Source: Solirubrobacteraceae bacterium
GTDB taxonomy: Bacteria > Actinomycetota > Thermoleophilia > Solirubrobacterales > Solirubrobacteraceae
Assembly (NCBI GenBank): GCA_017882375.1
Contig: JADGPP010000018.1
Coordinates: 1 to 47,695, forward strand
Length of the DNA: 47,695 bases
Reading direction: 5' to 3'
Shown: one piece after another, positions 13,990 through 22,616 of the stretch
Layout of the letters: the number at the start of each line of letters is the position of its first letter
Numbering within the stretch: position 1 is the first letter of the stretch
The notes under the pieces: generated by a model
What the model was told of the DNA's origin: nothing
Databases searched by the model: none
The model's input: the letters and a program-made list of their open reading frames with translations, nothing else
Program-made: the position numbers and the translations under genes

Positions 13990-16050
13990 TCAGAGGCTCG
14001 CGGTCGCGAACTTACCCGAGCTCAGCGCTTCCTCGCGCAGACGCGGGGCCGCGCGTTCCCACTCGCGGGGGCTGCTCGAGCGCAGCTGCCGCGCGGCGTT
14101 TCGCAGGCCGGACTCGAGCGGGTTCAGCGCGATCGCCTGGCGGATCGCCGCGCGCGGGTCGACCCCGGCGGCGGCGCGTGCGACGGCCAGCCAGAACTGG
14201 TCTTCCCAGCCCTGCGGCTCGAGCTTCTCGGCTTCGGTCATCGCCGGGACGGCCGCCCGGGCGAAGCCCTGCTCCAGGTCACAGACGCCGACGATCACGT
14301 ATGCCTGAGGGCGTCTGGCCGACAGCGACAGAGACGATTGGGCCTCGTGCTTGGCGGCGACGCAGTCGCCGCGCCGCAGCTCCTGCGCGCTTGAGTGCAG
14401 GCGCGCGTAGGAGGTGCTGAGGAGCAGCGGCGCAACGGCGAGGGCGAGCCATCCGAGCGCCACGAACGTTCGCGGCGCGGGCAGGCCGCCGCGGCCGAGC
14501 CTGCGGTCGCCGGGGCGAGCGAGTGCCATCCCCGCGAGGATGAACACGGCGAGCGTGACCGCCGGCATCTGCCAGTCCCAGTCGAAGGCCTGGTGAATGG
14601 CCCAGGCGAGCGTCGCAGCGAACAGCGCCGCGTACAGGCCCCGGTCCGGACCCCGGATTCGCGCCGCCAGGCCGCCCAGGATGCCGAGGGTCACGACGAG
14701 GATCAGCACGAAGCCGACGACGCCGAGCTCGGCCAGGCTCTGCAGATACAGCGAGTGCGCGTCGACGACGTAGAGCCCTTCGGTGCGGTAGCGGGGGTAG
14801 TACAGCTGATAGGTGCCGGCGCCCGTTCCGTGCAGCTGCTGAGTGCGATAGATGCGCAGCGCGGCCTTCCACAGCGACACGCGCCCGTTGTTGGTCACCT
14901 CAGAGAGCCGTTCGCGGGTCTGCGCCGCGGGCGTGTCGCCGTTGCTGTGCGCGAACTTGTCGTACTGGCGATGGACGAAGCCCACGGCGCCGAGCGCGAG
15001 CGCGACCGCCACGAGGAGCGCTGCGACCGCGGCGCCAGCTCCGGCGCGCACGCCACGACGCGGTGGCGTGCGGACCAGCGATAGGTCCGCGACCCGGCGG
15101 TCCAGAAGCAGGAGCGCCCCGCGCAGCACCCCGGCGCCGAGCATGCACGCGCCGAGAACGATCGCCACGTGATGACCCTGGGCGACGGCCGCCGGGCTCG
15201 TGGCCTTGCTGGTCGCCAGCAGCGTCGCGTCCCAGGCGGAGCGCAGAGCGATCACGGTGGCCGGCACGACCGCGATCAGAGCGGAGGGCAGCGTGTGCAG
15301 GCGCGTCAGCAGGCAGTAGGCGAGCAGGCCCACGGCCGCGACGCCGAGCGCTCCGCGCGAGAAGGTCAGCAGCAGTGTCGCTGCGATCCCGGGCAGCACC
15401 GCGGCGGCGAGGACCTGCACGCTCCAGTGCCCGGCGCGATCCGCGGTCAGGTGCAAGCCGAGGATCAGCGTTATCGCCGCGAGCATCCCCTCCGCGTTCC
15501 AGTAGGTCAGCGGATAGTTCAGCCGGTCGTTGTAGAAGCTGCTCGCGGTCGGCCAGGCGTGCGGAAGGACCCGCGAGGTCAGGCCGATCAGACAGACCGC
15601 GGCGAGACCGGCGACCAGCGCCCGAACCAGCCAGCGCAGGCGCTCGCGGGTGTATCGGATCGAGCCGAACAGCGCGAGTGCGAGCATGTAGAGCAGCGTG
15701 CGGTCGTAGCCGTCCAGCGCGCGCGCGGTGGCGTGCGACCACAGCGCCGAGGCCAGCTGCCAGGCGGCGTAGAGGGCGAGCCCCGCGAGCGGAACGGCCA
15801 GCGCACGGCTGAACCCCTCGAACGGCCGCGCCGCCAGGGTCGTTCGCAGCACGAGCGCCTGGGCGAGGATGATCGCGACGAACCCGGACGCGCTGGGGGA
15901 GTAGCCGCCCGCGTTGAACGACAGGTATCCGAGCGCCGCGGGTGCCAGCGCCAGCAGGGCGATCCAGCCGATCCGCTCCAAAGGCCGGCGGCGTTCCCGT
16001 TCGGCCGCGGTGTCGATCTGCGAGCCGATTCCCACCGCTTCAGCTGACAC
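13990..16050 (-). CDS. O-antigen ligase/polymerase (Wzy_C-type) with TPR-like tail
   Basis: A 686-residue polytopic membrane protein with about a dozen hydrophobic segments over residues ~25-550. The long periplasm-side loop carries the family signature region: VSLWKAALRIYRTQQLHGTG, then YVVDAHSLYLQSLAELGVVG. The earlier RLNYPLTYWNAEGM block is also typical of actinobacterial O-antigen-ligase-type proteins. The last ~120 residues are soluble, with repeat-like helices (SLSLSARRPQAYVIVGVCDLEQGF) resembling TPRs. It would polymerise repeat units or transfer chains outside the cytoplasmic membrane. The start is GTG 16050. The stop is followed by the surface-protein gene; upstream is the PHP-family phosphatase on the same strand. 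Polymerase and ligase cannot be separated by sequence alone. Confidence 0.87.
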   Translation of the reverse strand: MSAEAVGIGSQIDTAAERERRRPLERIGWIALLALAPAALGYLSFNAGGYSPSASGFVAIILAQALVLRTTLAARPFEGFSRALAVPLAGLALYAAWQLASALWSHATARALDGYDRTLLYMLALALFGSIRYTRERLRWLVRALVAGLAAVCLIGLTSRVLPHAWPTASSFYNDRLNYPLTYWNAEGMLAAITLILGLHLTADRAGHWSVQVLAAAVLPGIAATLLLTFSRGALGVAAVGLLAYCLLTRLHTLPSALIAVVPATVIALRSAWDATLLATSKATSPAAVAQGHHVAIVLGACMLGAGVLRGALLLLDRRVADLSLVRTPPRRGVRAGAGAAVAALLVAVALALGAVGFVHRQYDKFAHSNGDTPAAQTRERLSEVTNNGRVSLWKAALRIYRTQQLHGTGAGTYQLYYPRYRTEGLYVVDAHSLYLQSLAELGVVGFVLILVVTLGILGGLAARIRGPDRGLYAALFAATLAWAIHQAFDWDWQMPAVTLAVFILAGMALARPGDRRLGRGGLPAPRTFVALGWLALAVAPLLLSTSYARLHSSAQELRRGDCVAAKHEAQSSLSLSARRPQAYVIVGVCDLEQGFARAAVPAMTEAEKLEPQGWEDQFWLAVARAAAGVDPRAAIRQAIALNPLESGLRNAARQLRSSSPREWERAAPRLREEALSSGKFATASL

Positions 16051-16155
16051 GGCGCAAGCCCGCCATCCGACGCGTGCGTGGGACTCCGCCCATAGGAGTT
16101 CAACGGCGCAATGGAACTCGTTCTTGCGCCCGCAGGGCGCACGTCGCTCGCGCGA

Positions 16156-16920
16156 TTAGCGGCGCCGCCACGGCCGCCGCGGCTGGATCTCCTCGGTCGC
16201 GCCGGCGGGCGCTGGTGGGATCTCGCCACCGGCGAGGATCGCGGCGGGCACCTCAGATGTGAGCCACCCAGCGAGCGGCTGCAGACCGGCCGAACGCAGC
16301 TCGGCCGCCATCCCGGGCGCGCGGTCTGAGTGGTCGTGGGCGTCGGAGGCGACGTTGTGGACGAGCCCGTCGCGGACGAGCTCGAGCGCGAAGCGGCGCA
16401 CTTCTCCGCCGAAGCGGCCGACGAGCGAGCCGGCGGTGATCGAGGTGAGGATCCCGGCGCGCACGATGGATTCCAGCACAGCGCGGTCGCGGTGAAAGGC
16501 CGGACAGCGCTCTGGGTGTGCGAGGACCACGCGATATCCGCCGCGGAGGATGTCGAGCAGGATTGTGTCGATGCCGCCGGCAGAAGGGGTGAACGGCGGC
16601 TCGATCAGCAGCCAGGAGCCGCCGCCGAGTCCGAGCTCGGCAAGCCGCGCGGGCGCCATGTTGATGGCGCTCGTCAGCGCGATCTCCGCGCCGGGGCGGA
16701 CCTCGATCGCGATCCGCTCGGCGGCCAGGCGCTCGTTGAGCTCTCCGACGAGTCGCGCGATCGTAGCGGCGTCGTTCGGATAGCGCAGGTTCACGTGCGG
16801 CGTCGCCACGAGCGTGCGCGTGCCGCCGGCGCTCGCGGCGCGCGCGAGCGCCAGCGAGCCCTCGATCGTCTCCGGGCCGTCGTCTATGCCGGGCAGCACG
16901 TGGCAGTGCAGGTCGATCAC
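16156..16920 (-). CDS. cpsB: PHP-superfamily tyrosine phosphatase, CpsB/YwqE type
   Basis: A 254-residue metal-dependent phosphatase expected to dephosphorylate the BY-kinase of the same locus and thereby tune polysaccharide chain export. The start is taken at GTG 16920, because the protein then begins at the PHP motif DLHCHVLPGIDDG; the frame extends to 17001 without conserved sequence. Metal-ligand motifs are seen in order: HCH near residues 5-7, DDG, ATPHV, the RPGAEI glutamate, HPERC and DAHDH near the C-terminus. The length equals that of known YwqE/CpsB proteins. It lies next to the toxin-antitoxin pair that separates it from the kinase gene at 18069, all on the minus strand. The family assignment is firm; the partner is inferred from context. 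Confidence 0.9.
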   Translation of the reverse strand: MIDLHCHVLPGIDDGPETIEGSLALARAASAGGTRTLVATPHVNLRYPNDAATIARLVGELNERLAAERIAIEVRPGAEIALTSAINMAPARLAELGLGGGSWLLIEPPFTPSAGGIDTILLDILRGGYRVVLAHPERCPAFHRDRAVLESIVRAGILTSITAGSLVGRFGGEVRRFALELVRDGLVHNVASDAHDHSDRAPGMAAELRSAGLQPLAGWLTSEVPAAILAGGEIPPAPAGATEEIQPRRPWRRR

Positions 16921-17072
16921 GTCGTCCCCAACCTTAGGATGCGCTGCCTTCGGGTGCCTCCTGAAGTGGAGGAGGGAAGCGACATGCTCATCGGCTGCCA
17001 ACTGGCTCAGCGCCCCAAAGGCCGCCTGCTCGACGAGGGCGATCCCGGCAGCGTCATCCAGAGACCGGGTCC

Positions 17073-17495
17073 TCAGGCTGGCGACTGGCGGCCGATGTAG
17101 CGCATATAGGTCTGCATGGCCTGTTCGTCAGTCATATCCAGCACGTCGTTCTCGGGCAGGCCGATGACGTTGACGAGGAACTCGAAGAGCCAGGCGGGCA
17201 TGCCGGGTTGCTGGGGCGCTGAGGCCGGCGCGCCGCGACCGGCTGGCCGGCGTGTGCGGAGCACCTCCCAGAGCTCGGCTTCGCTTGCAAGCGCGAGTTG
17301 GTATCGCCAGACGCGGTTCCACAGAGCGAGGTCGTCGCACGCCGGGCCGCGGCCGAGCGAGACGCGGGTGCGCAGTATGTCGCCGTTCTCCAGCGTCTTG
17401 CGGTAGCGGTGGTGGTCTGGGCTCGTCGCCTCGGTCTTCTCCCAGCCGTCGAGCTCGCAGAAGCGTCCAAGGTCCTTCTTGTCGGGGACGGGCAC
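17073..17495 (-). CDS. Probable HicA-like toxin of a toxin-antitoxin pair
   Basis: A 140-residue protein from GTG 17495. Its N-terminal ~85 residues (KKDLGRFCELDGWEKTEATS, HHRYRKTLENGDILRTRVSLG) resemble the HicA-like group often labelled cytotoxic translational repressors: a short basic fold with a histidine in a strand. The C-terminal ~50 residues (PAWLFEFLVNVIGLPENDVLDM) are an added helical part of unknown role. It starts 5 bp after the antitoxin stop, consistent with translational coupling. If active it would act on RNA or the ribosome in the cytoplasm. Toxicity is inferred from the family and gene pairing, not seen. The pair sits inside the polysaccharide locus, between phosphatase and kinase. 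Confidence 0.65.
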   Translation of the reverse strand: MPVPDKKDLGRFCELDGWEKTEATSPDHHRYRKTLENGDILRTRVSLGRGPACDDLALWNRVWRYQLALASEAELWEVLRTRRPAGRGAPASAPQQPGMPAWLFEFLVNVIGLPENDVLDMTDEQAMQTYMRYIGRQSPA

Positions 17496-17500
17496 CGCGT

Positions 17501-17974
17501 TCAGCGCCGGGCGGGGGCGCTGACTTCGTCGGTCCTCGCGACCGGCAGGTCCGGAGGGCCCGGAAAGATGACTCGCTCCAACTCGCCGCGCAGGTCGGCG
17601 AGGTAGGCCTTGATGACGTGGGGCAAATGGGCGGCGCGGTTGGGAGCGCGCTGATACTCCGCCGCGTTGGCCAGGTACTCGTCGATGTAGACGCGCACCT
17701 CGTCAAGCAAATCCGCTTTGGCCTGCGCATACGTCGCGCCTTGGCCGTAGACCGCGAACTCCGGGAGCCAGATGCTTACGCTGCCATCGCTACGCATGAC
17801 CTCCGGGGTAAACGAACGGTCAGCCAGCAACGCCCATGCCTCGTCGCCGCCGAGGAGCAACCCAAGGTCCTCGCTGCCTCGCCGGATGGCCAGCGGCGAG
17901 TGCTTGTGCACGGCCTCGGTGAAGTACGGGCCGGTCTTCTGGCGAAAGGAGCTGATGCTGACGGGTTCGGGCAT
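17501..17974 (-). CDS. Antitoxin with Phd-like N-terminus and HicB-like domain
   Basis: A 157-residue protein from ATG 17974, preceded by GAGGAATCAGGA. Residues ~1-50 (ISSFRQKTGPYFTEAV, SPLAIRRGSEDLGLLLGGDE) look like the DNA-binding N-terminus of Phd/YefM antitoxins. Residues ~60-105 (SVSIWLPEFAVYGQGATYAQ, KADLLDEVRVYIDEYL) resemble a HicB-type partial RNase-H fold. Such a Phd-HicB hybrid fits the HicA-like protein encoded next. It likely neutralises the toxin and represses its own operon through the GTACG repeats at 18013-18038. The frame runs open to 18238 but the upstream part overlaps the kinase gene end and is low-complexity. Confidence 0.65.
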   Translation of the reverse strand: MPEPVSISSFRQKTGPYFTEAVHKHSPLAIRRGSEDLGLLLGGDEAWALLADRSFTPEVMRSDGSVSIWLPEFAVYGQGATYAQAKADLLDEVRVYIDEYLANAAEYQRAPNRAAHLPHVIKAYLADLRGELERVIFPGPPDLPVARTDEVSAPARR

Positions 17975-18012
17975 GGGTGATCCTGATTCCTCTGACGCGA
18001 TGAACCAGGGTA

Positions 18013-18038
18013 GCGTACGTGATGTACGTTCCGTACGC
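18013..18038. promoter_or_regulatory. Three GTACG repeats at exact 9-bp spacing (toxin-antitoxin operator)
   Basis: GTACG occurs at 18015, 18024 and 18033, each 9 bp apart, and the outer bases form GCGTACG and CGTACGC arms of an inverted repeat. The array lies 39 bp upstream of the antitoxin start. On minus, a TACCCT that could serve as -10 follows it. Regular half-sites of this kind suit cooperative binding by the antitoxin dimer. Confidence 0.65.
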
Positions 18039-18068
18039 AAGCTTCCTGGTAAGGCGAGCACCCCCCCG

Positions 18069-19742
18069 TCAAGGGAGCATCCGCCGCCATGGGCGAGACT
18101 TCTCTCGCTGGCTTGGGCCCTTGGCCGTCGGCACGGGCTCGTCGGCTGAGACGGCGCCGTTGGCAGACGCGGCCGCGGCCGCGGCGTCGGCAGAGGGCCG
18201 TCTAGTCCCGGTCGCCGCGTAGTTGTACGCGTAGCCATAGGGACCCAGCCGGCCGGACTTCAAGCCGTTGGCGATGACCCCCAGCAACGGGGCGCCGGCG
18301 CCCGTGAGTGTCTCATGCAGACGCTCGGCGACATCGCGGCGATTACGCCCGATGCGCCCGACGATCAGCACCCCGTCGACCTTTCCCAGCAGCGGGAACG
18401 CGTCAGAGACCGCCGTCAGCGGCGGAGTGTCGATCACGACCAGGTCGTAGGTGGACCTGACCCGCTGCAGCAGATACTCCATCGAGTGGCTCTCGATCAT
18501 CTCACCCGGGTTGGGTGGCAACACCGCGCCGGCCACCAGCACGTCGAGCATCCGCCCCCCGGAGCCACCGACAGGCGCGGAGCCCAGGTCGATCTCCTGC
18601 GTCGCCCCGCTCAACGGGACGGCGCCGATCAAGACATCCGACAGGCCCGGCCCGGACTGGATCTCGAGCTGCTGCGCAAGCGTCGGACGGCGAAGATCGG
18701 CCTCGAGGAGCAGCACGCGCGAGCCCATCCTTGCCGCCGCTCCCGCCAGGTGCCGGGCGATCGTCGTCTTCCCGTCACCCGGAGCGGCTGAGGCGACGAG
18801 CAGCGTGTGTAGCTCCCGATCGATGTTGAAATAGCGCAGATGCGCGCGGATCAGATGGAAGGCCTCGGCCTCGGCGGGCAGCAACGCCCCTTTGGCGTTT
18901 TGCCTGCTTCTTCCAGAATCGGAGAGCGCGGCGCTCTGAGGGACGACACCGAGCAGCGGGAGACCGTAGATCGCCTCGAGGTCCTTCGGCTCCCTGATCC
19001 GCCGGTCGAAGCGCTCGAGCACGAGGGCGACGCCCAACCCGAGCAACAGACCCAGCACGGCGCCGAGGATGGTGTTCCTGGAAACCTTTGGCGAGGACGG
19101 ACTAGTCGGCACCGACGCCGTCTGTGCTATCTGGACGCTGCCCGAACGCAGTTCGGCAAGGACCCCCAACGACTGCGCGCGGTTCTCCAGGGCGATCCCC
19201 GCAGTGCTGGCCCTTTCCCTCGGTGAGAGCGCCGCGAGCTCTTTGTTGACTAGAGCGAGAGCCGAGGCGTAGTACGCCTGGTTGCTGTTCTGCTGCTCGC
19301 TGACGAACTGTTCGGCGTAAGTGTTCGCGATATCGGCGGCCAGAGTCGACGAGGTAGCGGTGGCAGAGACGTTGACGATGTTCGATTCGCCCTGGGCGCT
19401 CACGCTGAGGTCTGCCTGGACCGTACCCTTAGTCAACCCCTGACCAAGGGTCGCGGCCGTCTTCTGAGCCATGTCACCGAGTTGGACAAGTTTTACGTTG
19501 GTGCTCTGCACGGCCTGCTGGGTCTCGTTGCTGCCGGCGGCCTGGAGCCCAGCGACCTGCTGGCTGAGCTGGCTGCTGTTGAAGACGAGCGACGCAGTCG
19601 CGGTGTACTTCTTGGCCTGGTGCTTGGAGAAGCCGTAGGCGGCAGCGGCGACTAGCACGCAGCAGAGCAAGATCCACCCACCGCGGCGGCGAAGAACGCC
19701 CAGAAGCCGTTCGAGGCTTAGGCTTGTCTGCTCAGCGTCCAT
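18069..19742 (-). CDS. Wzz-type chain-length regulator fused to BY-kinase
   Basis: A 557-residue bacterial tyrosine kinase/polysaccharide co-polymerase. Membrane segments at ~22-39 and ~224-243 flank a Wzz-type extracytoplasmic loop. The cytoplasmic ATPase follows with Walker A AAPGDGKTT (319-327), Walker A' LLLEADLRRP (344-353; the usual first acidic residue is Glu here) and Walker B DLVVIDTPP (433-441). A tyrosine cluster at 502-508 (YGYAYNY) is the expected autophosphorylation site. The C-terminal ~40 residues are Ala/Ser-rich and basic. It controls chain length and export with the phosphatase at 16156. The start ATG 19742 has only a weak AGGCG ribosome site. It is divergent from wecB across ~140 bp. 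Confidence 0.93.
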   Translation of the reverse strand: MDAEQTSLSLERLLGVLRRRGGWILLCCVLVAAAAYGFSKHQAKKYTATASLVFNSSQLSQQVAGLQAAGSNETQQAVQSTNVKLVQLGDMAQKTAATLGQGLTKGTVQADLSVSAQGESNIVNVSATATSSTLAADIANTYAEQFVSEQQNSNQAYYASALALVNKELAALSPRERASTAGIALENRAQSLGVLAELRSGSVQIAQTASVPTSPSSPKVSRNTILGAVLGLLLGLGVALVLERFDRRIREPKDLEAIYGLPLLGVVPQSAALSDSGRSRQNAKGALLPAEAEAFHLIRAHLRYFNIDRELHTLLVASAAPGDGKTTIARHLAGAAARMGSRVLLLEADLRRPTLAQQLEIQSGPGLSDVLIGAVPLSGATQEIDLGSAPVGGSGGRMLDVLVAGAVLPPNPGEMIESHSMEYLLQRVRSTYDLVVIDTPPLTAVSDAFPLLGKVDGVLIVGRIGRNRRDVAERLHETLTGAGAPLLGVIANGLKSGRLGPYGYAYNYAATGTRRPSADAAAAAASANGAVSADEPVPTAKGPSQREKSRPWRRMLP

Positions 19743-19794
19743 TCAGTCGCCTGATCCGTTTCATCCTGAGAGAACGAAGCCTCGCTCTCGCTAC

Positions 19795-19824
19795 TTGCAC
19801 GGCAATCCTCATTCGGAATAGTAG
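19795..19824 (+). promoter_or_regulatory. Candidate promoter for wecB
   Basis: TTGCAC at 19795-19800 is followed after 18 bp by TAGTAG at 19819-19824, in a relatively AT-rich stretch between the divergent kinase and wecB genes. The -10 lacks the final T, so the assignment is tentative. Confidence 0.35.
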
Positions 19825-19882
19825 ATCACACACGATCACCCGCGCAAGGCAGGCACGATATCGAGCGTTGGTGGATAGAGCC

Positions 19883-21028
19883 ATGTCCCAAACTACGCAC
19901 AGCCGCTACTCCGCCTGCGCCATGCGGATCGTCTACGTGGTCGGCGCCAGGCCGAACTTCGTAAAGATGGCGCCGGTCATTTCCGAGCTGCGCCGGCGGA
20001 TACCGCACGGCCGCCACGCGCTCATCCACACCGGTCAGCACTACGACCGCCTGATGTCCGACATCTTCCTCGAGGAGCTTGGAGTGCCGGCCCCCGACCA
20101 CATGCTCGGCGTGGGTTCGGCCAGCCACGCCGTGCAGACCGCGCGGGTGATGGAGCGCATTGAGCCCGTACTGGAAGAGGAGCATCCCGATCTCGTGATC
20201 GTCCCCGGCGACGTCAACTCGACGCTGGCTGCGACGCTGGTGGCTGTCAAGCTCGGCATGCCCGTAGCCCACGTAGAGTCCGGACTGCGCTCGTTCGACC
20301 GCACCATGCCCGAGGAGATCAACCGGATCGTCGCCGATGAGTTCTCGGAGCACCTGTTCGTGCACTCCGAGGAGGCGATCGAGAACCTGAAGGCGGAGGG
20401 GGTTGCGGGCGAGCATATCCACTTCGTAGGCAACACGATGATCGACAGCCTCATGGCGATGGAACCGAGATTCCGGGACCTGAACGTCGCTGAGCGCTAT
20501 GGGCTCCAAGCCGGCGACTACCTGCTCGTGACGCTTCACAGGCCAGCCCTCGTCGATGGCCCACTCCTGCCCGACACGATCGAGGCGCTCGGGCGGGTTG
20601 CCAGTGAGCTTCCGGTGCTCTTTCCCGTCCATCCGCGTACACGTAAGATGCTCTCCACCGTCGAGCTTCCCGCCGGCGTGCAGCTCACCGATCCTGTCGG
20701 CTATCTGGACTTCCTGTCGCTGGAGACTGACGCGCGCGCCGTGCTGACCGACTCGGGTGGGGTGCAGGAGGAGACGACCCATCTCGGCATTCCCTGCTTC
20801 ACGCTGCGAGACAACACGGAGCGGCCTGTGACCGTGAGGGTCGGGACGAACACCCTGCTTGGTCTTAACCCCGACCGCATCGAGGAGATCCTGCGGATCC
20901 TCGACCATCCAAGCGTGGCCAGCGAGCCACCGGGATTGTGGGATGGGAGTGCTGCCGGACGGATCGGGGATGTGCTGGAAAGTTCCACCGAACGCCTCTC
21001 CGTTGAGCACTCGCTCATCGCTCGCTAA
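19883..21028 (+). CDS. wecB: UDP-N-acetylglucosamine 2-epimerase (non-hydrolysing)
   Basis: Interconverts UDP-GlcNAc and UDP-ManNAc in the cytoplasm, providing ManNAc-type sugar precursors. Family blocks are all present: VGARPNFVKMAPV, HTGQHYD, GDVNSTLA, HVESGLRSFDRTMPEEINR, GNTMIDSL, FPVHPRTR, LTDSGGVQEE and a final NTERPVT. From ATG 19883 the protein has 381 residues; ATG 19922 (MRIVYVVGARP, 368 aa) matches the usual family start but has no ribosome site, so either is possible. The frame is open to 19724, inside the divergent kinase. It is followed 19 bp later by a hexapeptide transferase, the sulfotransferase and the flippase, probably one operon. Confidence 0.93.
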   Translation: MSQTTHSRYSACAMRIVYVVGARPNFVKMAPVISELRRRIPHGRHALIHTGQHYDRLMSDIFLEELGVPAPDHMLGVGSASHAVQTARVMERIEPVLEEEHPDLVIVPGDVNSTLAATLVAVKLGMPVAHVESGLRSFDRTMPEEINRIVADEFSEHLFVHSEEAIENLKAEGVAGEHIHFVGNTMIDSLMAMEPRFRDLNVAERYGLQAGDYLLVTLHRPALVDGPLLPDTIEALGRVASELPVLFPVHPRTRKMLSTVELPAGVQLTDPVGYLDFLSLETDARAVLTDSGGVQEETTHLGIPCFTLRDNTERPVTVRVGTNTLLGLNPDRIEEILRILDHPSVASEPPGLWDGSAAGRIGDVLESSTERLSVEHSLIAR

Positions 21029-21047
21029 ACCGTGCATCGAGAAGCTG

Positions 21048-21539
21048 ATGACTGACCCTCCTCAAGGCAGACACACCACACCACACACCTCCGAAGCTAG
21101 CCGGATCGACGCCATTGCTCTGCATCACTTGGCCCATAAACTCTACACCGCAGGCATCCCAGTTATCCCCCGGCTAATCGATTACCTGATCTTCCTGCTG
21201 TTTAACTCGATCATTCCTCATACCGCGCGCATCGGAGAGGGCACACGATGTGGCTATCGCGGCATGAGCGTGCTGGTCCACAGTGACGCCGTCATCGGTC
21301 GACACGTGATGCTCGGAGCCCACGTCGTGATCGGCGGGCGGTCCAAACAGCCATCACCCGTGATCGAGGACGGTGTTTACATCGGAGCAAATGCCTGCGT
21401 GCTCGGCGATATCCGCGTCGGACGAGACGCGATCATCGGGGCCGGAGCAGTGGTTATCAATGACGTGCCGCCTGGCGCACGAGCAGTCGGCAACAAGGCG
21501 CGCATCCTTGATGGACTTCTTAGTGACAGCGAAGCGTAA
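21048..21539 (+). CDS. Left-handed beta-helix (hexapeptide) acetyltransferase
   Basis: A 163-residue serine-acetyltransferase-like enzyme. The N-terminal ~65 residues are helical and partly hydrophobic (LYTAGIPVIPRLIDYLIFLL). The hexapeptide repeats then build the beta-helix: IGEGTRCGYRGMSVLVHSDA, VIGRHVMLGAHVVIGG, IEDGVYIGANACVLGDI, VGRDAIIGAGAVVINDVPPG and a closing AVGNKARIL. It would acetylate a sugar or similar acceptor using acetyl-CoA. ATG 21048 follows GAGAAG; the frame opens at 20859 within wecB, but that part has no family features. Gene order suggests polysaccharide decoration. A serine acetyltransferase of cysteine synthesis is less likely, given the short helical domain and the context. 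Confidence 0.85.
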   Translation: MTDPPQGRHTTPHTSEASRIDAIALHHLAHKLYTAGIPVIPRLIDYLIFLLFNSIIPHTARIGEGTRCGYRGMSVLVHSDAVIGRHVMLGAHVVIGGRSKQPSPVIEDGVYIGANACVLGDIRVGRDAIIGAGAVVINDVPPGARAVGNKARILDGLLSDSEA

Positions 21540-21624
21540 CGTGCCTAACCGTCAACCACTAGCCGAGCATTCGCCCGAGTTTGGAAGCAGTCGTGCGAAC
21601 TCGCACTGACGAAGAAATCGCGAT

Positions 21625-22614
21625 ATGAAATCACTCCTTGGACCAGACTTCTTTATAGTTGGTGCACCCAAGTGTGGAACCACCTCGCTCAATACGTACC
21701 TCGCTGAGCATCCCTCGGTCTTTATGGCCAAAAAGGAGCAGCACTTCTTCGGCTCTGACCTTGCCCCAAGCTGGCCGCAGCCTACCGCTGAGCGGTACTT
21801 CGATTCTTTTGCAGGAACTGAGTGGGCTATGCGTCGAGGCGAGGCATCAGGCTGGTACCTCTGGTCGCGGCGCGCCGCCGAGGAGATTTGTGCCTACAGC
21901 TCAAGCGCACAGATAATCGCGATGCTCCGTAATCCGGTTGACATGCTTCCCTCACTCCATAGCCAGTACTTGCATGACGAGATCGACGATCTGAAAGACT
22001 TTGCGGAAGCTCTTGCCGCGGAAGACGATCGTCGATGCGGTCGGCGCATACCGCCACTCAACGGCTCATATCCCTGGCGGTTGTTCTACAAGGATGTGAT
22101 CCGCTTTCACGAGCAACTCGAACGGTACTACACGGTGTTCGGCCGCGATCAGGTTCATGTGATCCTCTTTGACGATCTCGTCGGCGACCCAGCGACAACA
22201 TACCGGCGCGCCCTAGAGTTCCTTGGCGTGGATCCAGCGTTCGTCCCAACCTTCCGCGTCATGAATCCCAACAAGCGAACCCGGAGTCCCAGAGTGAAGG
22301 GCATGGTAGCCAAAGTCATGGACCCGACATCGAGGATCCGACGTAGCGGCGTCCGTCTCATTCCAGTTCACGCTGTGCGTAGTGCCATGCTCAGGAGTGC
22401 TGTGCCGGCGGCTACGCGGCTGAACACTTCACTGGCGCCTCGGAGCGTGGTTGATCCCGAGCTCGGAGAGGACCTGGCAGCAGAGCTCGCGCCAAACATT
22501 GAGCGGCTCGGGGAAATCCTCGGGCGTGATCTCAGCCACTGGTACTCATCGGCGTGGGACGCGCGGAGACCCCGGTCGAAGGGACATCCCGTGAACCTAC
22601 GCAGGTCTGCATAA
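21625..22614 (+). CDS. PAPS-dependent sulfotransferase
   Basis: A 329-residue member of the carbohydrate sulfotransferase (Sulfotransfer_1) fold. The 5'-phosphosulfate loop FIVGAPKCGTTSLNTYL is at residues ~10-26 and the 3'-phosphate motif is RNPVDMLPSLHSQYLHDEID near residue 110. A KEQHFFG block near residue 35 is typical of heparan-type sulfotransferases. It should transfer sulfate from PAPS to a hydroxyl or amine of a saccharide precursor or chain in the cytoplasm. It lies between the acetyltransferase and the flippase (2-bp gap to the flippase ATG), so co-transcription is likely. Base composition is lower in GC than its neighbours, a hint of separate ancestry. The acceptor is unknown. Confidence 0.9.
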   Translation: MKSLLGPDFFIVGAPKCGTTSLNTYLAEHPSVFMAKKEQHFFGSDLAPSWPQPTAERYFDSFAGTEWAMRRGEASGWYLWSRRAAEEICAYSSSAQIIAMLRNPVDMLPSLHSQYLHDEIDDLKDFAEALAAEDDRRCGRRIPPLNGSYPWRLFYKDVIRFHEQLERYYTVFGRDQVHVILFDDLVGDPATTYRRALEFLGVDPAFVPTFRVMNPNKRTRSPRVKGMVAKVMDPTSRIRRSGVRLIPVHAVRSAMLRSAVPAATRLNTSLAPRSVVDPELGEDLAAELAPNIERLGEILGRDLSHWYSSAWDARRPRSKGHPVNLRRSA

Positions 22615-22616
22615 CC

